Origin: Bacteroidota bacterium
GTDB taxonomy: Bacteria; Bacteroidota; Bacteroidia; Flavobacteriales; Weeksellaceae
Length of the DNA stretch: 5,177 bases
Direction: 5' to 3'
NCBI GenBank assembly: GCA_023448955.1
Contig: JAEXJU010000025.1
Span: 1-5,177, forward strand
Position 1 is the first letter of the stretch. Every line of letters begins with the position of its first letter. Below are positions 1 to 5,177 of the stretch, one piece after another. The notes beneath the pieces are model-generated. The model had not been told where the DNA came from. It saw nothing but the letters and a program-made list of their open reading frames with translations, and made no database searches. A program made the translations under genes and the position numbers.

Positions 1-188
1 CTCTTTTCAATCTGTACAATAGTTGCTGCCCGGATTTTCAAAAGTTCATAAAACCGCTGATGGGAAAAATTAACAATGGTAAAATATAGCAATCCGCTAA
101 ATAACAGAATGACGACGGTGAAATCCAGCATCAGCAGAAGCATAGTTTTAGTTTGATTGGTAGGGCTTCTTTTTAGCAACACGATCAC
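1..188 (-). CDS. Sensor histidine kinase, N-terminal fragment (cut by the left window edge)
   Basis: Only the first 62 codons are present; the gene runs off the left edge. Read from GTG at 188, the protein has a short basic stretch (K6, R7, K14), then one strongly hydrophobic membrane segment at about residues 17-39. The start of an extracytoplasmic region follows, with the pattern HQRFYELLKIRA, which resembles Bacteroidota sensor kinases of the two-transmembrane type. No H-box or ATPase domain lies inside the window, so the kinase call rests on this pattern plus position: it directly follows an OmpR-type regulator on the same strand, and its GTG overlaps the regulator TGA by four bases (GTGA), a sign of translational coupling. 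Alternative starts are GTG 182, TTG 179, ATG 143 and ATG 131; the last two would leave almost no residues before the membrane segment. An in-frame stop upstream inside the regulator gene limits the start to this area. The predicted role is phosphorylation of the neighbouring regulator in response to an unknown signal. Confidence 0.72.
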   Translation of the reverse strand, partial: MIVLLKRSPTNQTKTMLLLMLDFTVVILLFSGLLYFTIVNFSHQRFYELLKIRAATIVQIEK

Positions 189-886
189 GGTTTTTTCAGA
201 ACATAACCCATTCCTATTACAGTGTGTATCAGTTTGCTGTCATCGGAATTGTCCATTTTTTTTCTGAGATAATTGACATAAACATCCACAACATTGGTGC
301 CGAGTTCGTAATTCACACCCCAGACAGCTTCCAGAATTTCTGCTCTGGAAATTACCTTTTCCGGATTATTCAGAAAATAGAGCAGAAGTTTATACTCAGT
401 AGATGTGAGCGATATTTCTGCGCCGCCGCGCGTCACTTTTTTGGTATAATCATTCACTGTAAGATCAGAAAAATGATAAGTATCTGTATGGTCTGTATCG
501 GTGTTATCTGTTTCGCTGCTATGTCCGCTTCTTCTAAGCAGGGATTTTATTCTGGCTACCAATTCTATAAATTTGAAAGGTTTCACAAGGTAATCATCGC
601 CACCGCTTTCCAAACCTAAAACTATGTTTTCCGAAGAATCCAGAGCGGTTAAGAAAAGTATCGGAACCGTTTTGTTTTTTTTGCGGATTTCTTTGCAGAC
701 TTCCAATCCGTTGGTGTCTGGCAGCATAATATCCAGGATGATAAGGTCGAAATCATTTTGGTCCACAAGCCTGATTCCCGTAGTGCCATCGAAGGCTACA
801 GAAACATCAAACTCCAGTTCCTGCAATCCTTTTTTTATGAAGGAAACCACACTGGATTCATCTTCTATCAGAATAATTTTTTTCAT
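185..886 (-). CDS. Two-component response regulator, OmpR/PhoB family
   Basis: This 233-residue protein has the usual length and layout of an OmpR-type transcription factor. Residues 1-118 form a receiver domain with the acidic pair E8/D9, the phosphoacceptor D52 in LIILDIMLPD, the switch threonine T80 in LFLTA, and K102 in the VKPF motif. Residues about 138-231 form a winged-helix DNA-binding domain, with the familiar LTSTEYKLL and VDVYVNYLRKKM patterns and the closing GMGYVL hairpin. All the phosphorylation residues are intact. The linker at residues 121-138 is polar and rich in Thr-Asp repeats. The ATG at 886 fits the receiver start exactly and has a Shine-Dalgarno-like TAAGGA six bases upstream. 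The downstream kinase overlaps it by four bases, so the two form a sensor/regulator unit. The DUF6702 gene ends 33 bases upstream on the same strand, but a promoter box lies in that gap. The target genes and signal cannot be read from the sequence; resemblance to CusR/CopR-type regulators is only general. Confidence 0.95.
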   Translation of the reverse strand: MKKIILIEDESSVVSFIKKGLQELEFDVSVAFDGTTGIRLVDQNDFDLIILDIMLPDTNGLEVCKEIRKKNKTVPILFLTALDSSENIVLGLESGGDDYLVKPFKFIELVARIKSLLRRSGHSSETDNTDTDHTDTYHFSDLTVNDYTKKVTRGGAEISLTSTEYKLLLYFLNNPEKVISRAEILEAVWGVNYELGTNVVDVYVNYLRKKMDNSDDSKLIHTVIGMGYVLKKP

Positions 887-892
887 AACTAA

Positions 893-898
893 TCCTTA
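893..898 (-). promoter_or_regulatory. Shine-Dalgarno-like ribosome binding site of the response regulator
   Basis: On the minus strand TAAGGA occupies 898-893, six bases before the ATG at 886. It matches six consecutive bases of the classic TAAGGAGGT sequence. The other genes in this window have only A-rich leaders, which is normal for Flavobacteriia, so this site stands out and supports the ATG at 886 as the true start. Whether ribosomes of this organism use it is unknown. Confidence 0.5.
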
Positions 899-906
899 CA
901 AAAGTA
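899..906 (-). promoter_or_regulatory. Probable -7 promoter box for the regulator/kinase pair
   Basis: TACTTTTG on the minus strand (906 to 899) is a perfect match to the Bacteroidota -7 consensus TAnnTTTG. It sits in the 33-base gap between the stop of the DUF6702 gene and the regulator ATG. The -33 side is weak: only a TTT-rich stretch near 921-925, about 14-16 bases upstream, instead of a clear TTTG. Transcription would begin a few bases before the start codon, giving a very short leader. If real, the two-component genes are expressed independently of the gene upstream. Confidence 0.42.
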
Positions 907-919
907 TAAAATTAGATTT

Positions 920-1423
920 TTAAAACTGCTGATAGAGGTAACGATCTGGGAAAGTGAGCTTTTCACTTTTCCTGTTGCCATTTATAGTGATATGGATGAT
1001 GTTCATCTGGTCATCAAAAATATTGTAAAGAAAGCTTACTGCTGTTTCTATTTTCTTTGGATTAGTGACTGGTTCGGACTCCAGAAAAAGATCGACACTT
1101 TCTTTATCTTCCTCAAAACCAATAAAATTCACTTTTGTTAATTGATTATTGACTTTCAGTTTAAGATATTCTGAAGCATAATTTTTAAGAATCTGCTGCA
1201 TTTCTTTTTCGGATTTTTTGTCCAAAAAGTGCAGGTTTTTTCCATATTTTTTATTGACAGCGTTTTCTAAATCATCCATAAAAAATCTGCCTGTGATCTC
1301 GAAAGTTGAAGATTTCTGATTGTAATTAAATTCCATAGATCCAACGTGATACGGATGAAATCTGAATGACAGCAATGATAAAATCAACGAAAACAAGACT
1401 AAAACTGAAGCAAATCTCTTCAT
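920..1423 (-). CDS. Exported DUF6702-family protein, function unknown
   Basis: The protein has 167 residues when started at ATG 1423. It begins MKRF followed by a hydrophobic stretch at about residues 5-20, which works as a signal peptide or single membrane anchor. Directly after it comes the family-like motif FHPYHVG (H23, H26), then EFNYNQKSSTFEITGRFFMDDLE, a beta-strand pattern typical of DUF6702 proteins of Bacteroidota. The middle (about 60-90) is lysine-rich and probably helical, and the C-terminus ends in the recognisable KLTFPDR stretch. An upstream TTG/ATG-extended reading to 1483 would add 20 residues before the signal sequence and would overlap the divergent gene, so ATG 1423 is preferred. 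The product is expected in the periplasm or anchored to the inner membrane facing outward. No function is known for the family. It sits divergent to a HupE/UreJ-like gene and 33 bases upstream of the regulator gene. The H-x2-H pair could bind metal, but this is speculation. Confidence 0.85.
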   Translation of the reverse strand: MKRFASVLVLFSLILSLLSFRFHPYHVGSMEFNYNQKSSTFEITGRFFMDDLENAVNKKYGKNLHFLDKKSEKEMQQILKNYASEYLKLKVNNQLTKVNFIGFEEDKESVDLFLESEPVTNPKKIETAVSFLYNIFDDQMNIIHITINGNRKSEKLTFPDRYLYQQF

Positions 1424-1433
1424 CTGAAATATT

Positions 1434-1461
1434 TTGAACTCGAAATTAATCATTATTTTCG
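1434..1461 (+). promoter_or_regulatory. Candidate promoter of the HupE/UreJ-like gene
   Basis: TTG at 1434-1436 (within TTTTG) is followed after 17 bases by TATTTTCG at 1454-1461, a seven-of-eight match to TAnnTTTG. The spacing lies within the range reported for Flavobacterium-type promoters (TTG, about 17-23 bases, TAnnTTTG). Transcription would begin near 1465-1468, leaving a leader of roughly 17-20 AT-rich bases before the ATG at 1485. Confidence 0.4.
1441..1448 (-). promoter_or_regulatory. Possible -7 box for the DUF6702 gene
   Basis: TAATTTCG on the minus strand (1448 to 1441) matches TAnnTTTG at seven of eight positions and lies 17 bases before the ATG at 1423, which suits a short leader. 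No TTTG or TTG is found at the right distance upstream, so the call is weak. It lies between the two halves of the opposing candidate promoter, so the two promoters would overlap. Confidence 0.22.
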
Positions 1462-1484
1462 TAAACCTTTTAAATAATGACAAA

Positions 1485-2063
1485 ATGCAGGATTTTATTT
1501 TTTATCTGAAACTTGGCTGGGAACATATCATTTCGCTGGATGCTCTGGATCATCAGCTGTTTATTCTGGCGCTGATTGCCGTTTATGCTTACAATGATTT
1601 CAAAAAAATTCTGATTCTGGTAACTGCTTTCACAATAGGACATTCTATCACATTGGCGCTCAGTTCGCTAGATATTCTGAGAGTTCCCAGCAAGTGGGTC
1701 GAGTTTCTGATTCCGCTCACCATTGTCATTACTGCTTTAGATAATATTCTGATGAAAGGCAAGCAGAAGAATCTGATGAAGGTAAATTATTACCTGGCGC
1801 TAATTTTTGGGCTCATACACGGAATGGGCTTTGCCAATACAGCCAGGATGATGATTGCAAAAGAGCAGAGTCTGTTTATTCCTTTGCTTGGGTTTAACAT
1901 CGGCCTGGAACTCGGTCAGATCGTTCTGGTTATTGTGATTTTAGTTGTTCTTTTCTTTTTGTTGAAACTTTTTAGAGTGAACAGAAAGGATTGGATACTT
2001 TTCATTTCTTCGGCTGTTTTTGCACTTTCTCTCAAGATGACTTTAGAAAGATGGCCTTTCTGA
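1485..2063 (+). CDS. HupE/UreJ-like multi-pass membrane protein (HupE_UreJ_2 type)
   Basis: The 192-residue protein has about six hydrophobic membrane segments (roughly 24-36, 41-60, 72-90, 102-121, a long stretch 131-161, and 170-188). Signature patterns of the HupE/UreJ_2 group are visible: SLDALDHQLFIL near residues 17-28, AFTIGHSITL (H53) at 48-57, IHGMGFA (H112) at 111-117, and FNIGLELGQ at 137-145. HupE and UreJ relatives in hydrogenase and urease clusters are nickel transporters, but there is no hydrogenase or urease gene here, and this Bacteroidota branch has no established substrate. The conserved His and acidic residues inside the membrane segments fit metal transport in principle. 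ATG 1485 is chosen over the TTG at 1434 because the extra 17 residues are low in complexity, overlap the candidate promoter and fall outside the family pattern. The length fits that of family members. The gene is divergent from the DUF6702 gene and precedes the M1 peptidase by 80 bases; no terminator separates those two, so partial read-through is possible. Confidence 0.88.
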   Translation: MQDFIFYLKLGWEHIISLDALDHQLFILALIAVYAYNDFKKILILVTAFTIGHSITLALSSLDILRVPSKWVEFLIPLTIVITALDNILMKGKQKNLMKVNYYLALIFGLIHGMGFANTARMMIAKEQSLFIPLLGFNIGLELGQIVLVIVILVVLFFLLKLFRVNRKDWILFISSAVFALSLKMTLERWPF

Positions 2064-2097
2064 TGTGCATTTTATCTAATTTTTCGTAACAATTTCT

Positions 2098-2105
2098 TAC
2101 ATTTG
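2098..2105 (+). promoter_or_regulatory. Probable -7 promoter box of the M1 peptidase gene
   Basis: TACATTTG is a perfect match to TAnnTTTG and lies 38 bases before the ATG at 2144. Transcription starting a few bases downstream gives a leader of about 30 AT-rich bases ending in AAAGA next to the ATG, which is typical of Bacteroidota. The -33 element is poor: the best is TTTA around 2071-2074, about 23 bases upstream. A second, imperfect box (TAAATTTT, 2128-2135) is too close to the start codon to be useful. Confidence 0.5.
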
Positions 2106-2143
2106 ATTACTAGTAAATAAATATTAATAAATTTTCTGAAAGA

Positions 2144-4513
2144 ATGAACGCAAAGGTTTTAGGACTTTTATTCTGCTCGGCAATACTTTCTGCACAGAAT
2201 ATCCAGAATAATCCGGGAAGTAACCACGGAAATAAATTTGAACAACTTGGAACCATACTTCCGACTCCAAATGTTTACAGAACCGCTTCTGGATCGCCAG
2301 GACAATCTTACTGGCAACAACGCGCAGATTATGATATAGAAGCTTATCTGGATGAAGATAAAAGAAATCTGAAAGGTTCTGAAACCGTTACTTACTACAA
2401 TAATTCTCCGGATGATTTAGACTATATCTGGCTACAACTGGATGAAAACCAGCAATCTTCTTTTAAAAATGCAGATTATCCTTTTTCATCTACATTGGGT
2501 AAATTTTCTGTTGTTGAAAAGCTGAGACCGTCTGAAGTTCCCGTTAAAGATAACGGATATGGCGTAAATCTGGAAAAAGTAACTGATGCATCCGGCAATG
2601 CTTTGAGGTATGTGGTAAATAAGACGATGATGCGTATCGATCTTCCTAAAGCTTTAAAAAAAGGAGATAAGTTCGTATTTAAGATCAATTGGAATTATAA
2701 TATCCCAAACCGTATCGAAAAAGGTGGAAGAGGTGGCTATGAAAATTTTCCGGAAGATGGTAATGATCTTTACACCATAACACAATGGTTTCCAAGAATG
2801 TGCGTTTATAGTGATTTCCACGGATGGCAAAATCATCAGTTTACAGGAAGAGGCGAGTTTGCTTTGGTTTTCGGAAATTATAAAGTGAAAATCAATGTTC
2901 CAGCAGATCACATAGTTGGCGGAACAGGAGAGTGTAAAAACTACAATCAGGTTTTATCGGCAGATCAGTTTTCAAGATACAAAAAAGCAGAAATTTCTGA
3001 TGAACCAGTAGAAATTGTTACTTTGGATGAAGCCAAAAATGCAGAAAAAAATAAATCCAAGGAGAGAAAAACCTGGATTTTCGAAGCTAATGATGTAAGA
3101 GATTTTGCCTGGACATCTTCCAGAAAATTCGTGTGGGACGGAATGCGGGTTACTATTCCAGAAAATAACAATAAGGTAATGGCAATGAGTTTCTATGGCA
3201 AAGAAGCTTACGGACTTTACAGAAAATTTTCTACAAAAGCCGTTGCGCATACCATCAAAACTTATTCGGAATTTACGATTCCTTATCCGTATCCGGTAGC
3301 TCAATCTGTAGAAGCAGCCAACGGAATGGAATATCCGATGATCTGTTTTAACTATGGAAGAACGGAAAAAGACGGAACATACTCGGAAGCAATTAAAAAT
3401 GGAATGCTGGGTGTGATTATTCACGAAGTAGGACACAATTTCTTCCCGATGATTATCAATTCTGATGAAAGGCAATGGAGCTGGATGGATGAAGGACTGA
3501 ACACATTTGTAGAATATCTTACCGAAGAAAAATGGGACAATAAATTTCCTTCCAAAAGAGGACCGGCCTGGACAATCGTTGATTACATGAAACTTCCAAA
3601 AGATGAGCTGGAACCTATAATGTCTAATTCCGAAAACATTGCAAGATTCGGACCCAATGCCTATTCTAAGCCGGCAACCGGACTTAATATTCTCCGTGAA
3701 ACCATTATGGGAAGAGAGCTGTTTGATAAAGCCTTTAAAACCTATGCAAAAAGATGGGCTTTCCGCCATCCTGAACCGGCAGATTTTTTCAGAACAATGG
3801 AAGATGCCAGCGGCGAAGATCTGGACTGGTTCTGGAGAGGTTGGTTCTATGGAACAGATCCTGTGGATATCGCTATAGATAAAGTAACGGTTGCAACACC
3901 GGATTTTGATGCGATTCCAAAGTCCGAAACTGTAAAATATAATGTTGATAAACCTGCACTGAACGATTTTGATGATATTTCAAAAATCAGAAACAGAGAA
4001 GATAAAAACATTAAATTCTATGCTGATTCCGATAAAGATGTTCAGGATTTCTATTACAGATATGACCGTGGACAGGAAAAGGTAGATGTCTCTAAAACTT
4101 ATACAACAGTTAATGAAAATTTTGATAAAGTTGAAAAAAGTGACATCCGCAAAGAAAATAATGTAACAGCTTATCAAATCGATTTCTCTAATAAAGGCGG
4201 ATTGGTAATGCCAATTATTCTAGAGTTTACCTTCGAAGATGGAACAAAGCTGAAAGACAAAGTGAGCGTTCAGATCTGGAGAATGAATGAGCAGAAAGCT
4301 TCCAAAACTTATTATTTCGAAAAGAAATTAAAGTCTGTGCAGCTTGATCCAATGAGAGAAACAGCGGATATCGATACGTCTAATAACTTGTGGGCAGCAT
4401 CTTCTACAGATCCGGCAGCGAGTAAGTTTCAGGTTTTCAAACAGAAACAAAAAGAAGCTGCAAGAGGCGCATCAAATGGCAAAGTCAATCCAATGCAGGC
4501 ATCGGGTCGCTAA
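2144..4513 (+). CDS. Secreted M1-family zinc metallopeptidase (gluzincin aminopeptidase type)
   Basis: The 789-residue protein starts with a signal peptide of about 17 residues (hydrophobic LGLLF...AILSA, likely cut before Q18). The cysteine at 11 does not sit in a lipobox, so a lipoprotein is unlikely. Residues about 55-250 form the N-terminal beta domain of M1 enzymes (DYDIEAYLDEDKRNLKGSETV pattern). The catalytic domain carries GMEYP at 394-398, the counterpart of the M1 GxMEN motif whose glutamate (E396) binds the substrate amino terminus. The zinc site HEVGH follows at 427-431, with the third ligand E450 in WMDEG exactly as HExxH-x18-E requires; E428 is the general base. Y507 in NAYSKPATG matches the catalytic tyrosine position. 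Beyond about 610 is a beta-rich C-terminal region. No type IX secretion C-terminal domain is evident, so the enzyme probably stays in the periplasm or membrane-associated. It should remove N-terminal residues from peptides; its natural substrate is unknown. All key residues are intact, and the gene ends at a strong terminator. Confidence 0.93.
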   Translation: MNAKVLGLLFCSAILSAQNIQNNPGSNHGNKFEQLGTILPTPNVYRTASGSPGQSYWQQRADYDIEAYLDEDKRNLKGSETVTYYNNSPDDLDYIWLQLDENQQSSFKNADYPFSSTLGKFSVVEKLRPSEVPVKDNGYGVNLEKVTDASGNALRYVVNKTMMRIDLPKALKKGDKFVFKINWNYNIPNRIEKGGRGGYENFPEDGNDLYTITQWFPRMCVYSDFHGWQNHQFTGRGEFALVFGNYKVKINVPADHIVGGTGECKNYNQVLSADQFSRYKKAEISDEPVEIVTLDEAKNAEKNKSKERKTWIFEANDVRDFAWTSSRKFVWDGMRVTIPENNNKVMAMSFYGKEAYGLYRKFSTKAVAHTIKTYSEFTIPYPYPVAQSVEAANGMEYPMICFNYGRTEKDGTYSEAIKNGMLGVIIHEVGHNFFPMIINSDERQWSWMDEGLNTFVEYLTEEKWDNKFPSKRGPAWTIVDYMKLPKDELEPIMSNSENIARFGPNAYSKPATGLNILRETIMGRELFDKAFKTYAKRWAFRHPEPADFFRTMEDASGEDLDWFWRGWFYGTDPVDIAIDKVTVATPDFDAIPKSETVKYNVDKPALNDFDDISKIRNREDKNIKFYADSDKDVQDFYYRYDRGQEKVDVSKTYTTVNENFDKVEKSDIRKENNVTAYQIDFSNKGGLVMPIILEFTFEDGTKLKDKVSVQIWRMNEQKASKTYYFEKKLKSVQLDPMRETADIDTSNNLWAASSTDPAASKFQVFKQKQKEAARGASNGKVNPMQASGR

Positions 4514-4517
4514 TAAC

Positions 4518-4550
4518 AAAAAAGCTCTGAATTTTTTCAGAGTTTTTTTT
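4518..4550 (+). terminator. Intrinsic terminator after the M1 peptidase gene
   Basis: A seven-base-pair perfect stem CTCTGAA (4525-4531) / TTCAGAG (4536-4542) with a TTTT loop is followed directly by eight T (4543-4550). Six A (4518-4523) precede the stem, so the hairpin can extend through A-T pairs. The structure begins a few bases after the TAA at 4511-4513. Since the A tract would act as a T tract on the other strand it could in principle stop transcription both ways, although no minus-strand gene arrives here. Confidence 0.9.
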
Positions 4551-4627
4551 ACTTTATTGGAAAAAATAATAGTTTTCAGAAATGAAATTATAAAATAAAA
4601 TAGCCTTTAATTTTAAACTTAATGTTA

Positions 4628-5177
4628 ATGCATTTAGATAATTACCAGATTGGAACTTTGGAAGATAGAAAAAGAATAGCGCTCATCAATTCATTAAGCG
4701 GGTTTAAAAGTCTAAATCTCATTGGAACGATAAATAATCAGGGGCAAACCAATTTGGCCATATTTAATTCCGTTGTGCATATCGGAGCGAACCCTCCTTT
4801 GATGGGATTTATCTCTCGTCCCGATTCTGTTGAAAAACATACTATTGAAAATATCAGACAAACGTCTTATTACACAATCAATCATGTCAATATAAATATT
4901 TTTGAACAAGCGCATCAGACTTCTGCAAGATATAAAAGAGATGAATCTGAATTTGTAGCCACAGGTTTAACGCCGGAATACAAGAATAATTTTCCTGCGC
5001 CATTTGTATCGGAATCTAATATTCAGATTGGTTTGGAGCTACAAGAAATTATCTCTGTGAAAACTAATAATACACTTCTCGTTGTTGGAGAAATAAAACA
5101 TTTGTTTTTTCCAAATGATATTTGGGAAGATAGTGGCGTTCTTGATATTGAAAAGGCGGGATCTGTTACAGGCTCAT
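4628..5177 (+). CDS. Flavin reductase-like protein (FMN-binding split barrel), cut by the right window edge
   Basis: The reading frame is open from ATG 4628 to the window end (183 complete codons) and carries the pattern of flavin reductase-like, FMN-binding split-barrel proteins found in Bacteroidota. Recognisable parts are NLIGTINNQGQTNLAIFNS at about 30-48, HIGANPPLMGFISRP at 51-65 (the FMN-phosphate and ring-binding region of the fold), then HTIENI and YYTINHV at 71-87. The rest is consistent with the barrel, including LVVGEIKHLF at 151-160. Complete relatives have roughly 200-210 residues, so only the last 20-30 are missing. Such enzymes bind FMN and transfer electrons from NAD(P)H or to partner oxygenases; the true substrate of this branch is not known. 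Another in-frame ATG lies two codons upstream (4622), and an in-frame TAG at 4601 limits the start to this area. No signal peptide is seen, so the protein is cytoplasmic. It lies behind a strong terminator and so is probably an independent unit, though I find no convincing promoter box. Confidence 0.85.
   Translation, partial: MHLDNYQIGTLEDRKRIALINSLSGFKSLNLIGTINNQGQTNLAIFNSVVHIGANPPLMGFISRPDSVEKHTIENIRQTSYYTINHVNINIFEQAHQTSARYKRDESEFVATGLTPEYKNNFPAPFVSESNIQIGLELQEIISVKTNNTLLVVGEIKHLFFPNDIWEDSGVLDIEKAGSVTGS

Noticed and set aside
224..923. Two plus-strand open frames (224-619 and 624-923) opposite the response regulator
   Set aside because: Both are antisense to a complete, well-conserved regulator gene and their products show no family pattern.
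1424..1483. Upstream extension of the DUF6702 protein by 20 residues
   Set aside because: It would place a basic, mixed segment ahead of a clear signal sequence and run across the divergent promoter; ATG 1423 gives the normal form.
1434..1484. TTG start extending the HupE/UreJ-like protein by 17 residues
   Set aside because: The extension is not part of the family pattern, uses a rare start codon and overlaps the likely promoter; ATG 1485 is preferred.
2972..3769. A 265-codon open frame on the minus strand inside the M1 peptidase gene
   Set aside because: Its predicted product is rich in Phe, Ser, Ile, His and Cys with no recognisable domain, and it lies fully antisense to a gene with intact catalytic motifs. 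It is a by-product of the peptidase codon usage.
4551..4621. Possible promoter or small RNA in the AT-rich gap before the flavin reductase-like gene
   Set aside because: A TTG at 4557-4559 has no TAnnTTTG box at the right distance (TAGTTTTC at 4570-4577 is only 10 bases away), and no stable stem is apparent. I see nothing I can support.
4712..4915. A 67-codon minus-strand open frame near the right end
   Set aside because: It is antisense to the flavin reductase-like gene and has no recognisable features.

Overview
The window looks like a piece of chromosome from a Flavobacteriia-type member of the Bacteroidota. The closest match in style is the Chryseobacterium / Epilithonimonas group. The evidence is AT-rich DNA, Bacteroidota-type promoter boxes (TAnnTTTG), A-rich rather than Shine-Dalgarno leaders in front of most genes, and protein families typical of this class (DUF6702, the HupE_UreJ_2 type membrane protein, and the secreted M1 peptidase with a GMEYP motif). 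The assignment rests on recognising these families, not on a database search.

Left part, minus strand. From about 1423 down to 1 lie a small exported DUF6702-like protein (920-1423), an OmpR/PhoB-type response regulator (185-886) and the first 62 codons of what is probably its sensor histidine kinase (1-188, cut by the window edge). Regulator and kinase overlap by four bases, so they are almost certainly translated together. A perfect TAnnTTTG box lies in the 33-base gap before the regulator, so the two-component pair probably has its own promoter.

Middle, plus strand. A HupE/UreJ-like multi-pass membrane protein (1485-2063) is divergent from the DUF6702 gene across a 61-base intergenic region that carries candidate -7 boxes facing both ways. 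After 80 bases with another perfect TAnnTTTG box comes a large secreted M1-family zinc metallopeptidase (2144-4513), which ends in a clear intrinsic terminator (4518-4550).

Right part, plus strand. After a short AT-rich gap begins a flavin reductase-like (FMN-binding split barrel) gene, cut by the right edge (4628-5177).

How they may work together: the two-component pair is a normal sensor/regulator unit whose signal cannot be read here. The DUF6702, HupE-like and M1 genes are neighbours that all act at or beyond the inner membrane. A shared link to metal or envelope function is conceivable but unproven. I see no mobile element, CRISPR array, tRNA or rRNA gene, and nothing that clearly amounts to a new system. 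The points most worth a second look are the compact divergent promoter, the unusual Shine-Dalgarno-like site of the regulator, and the unexplained DUF6702/HupE-like pair.
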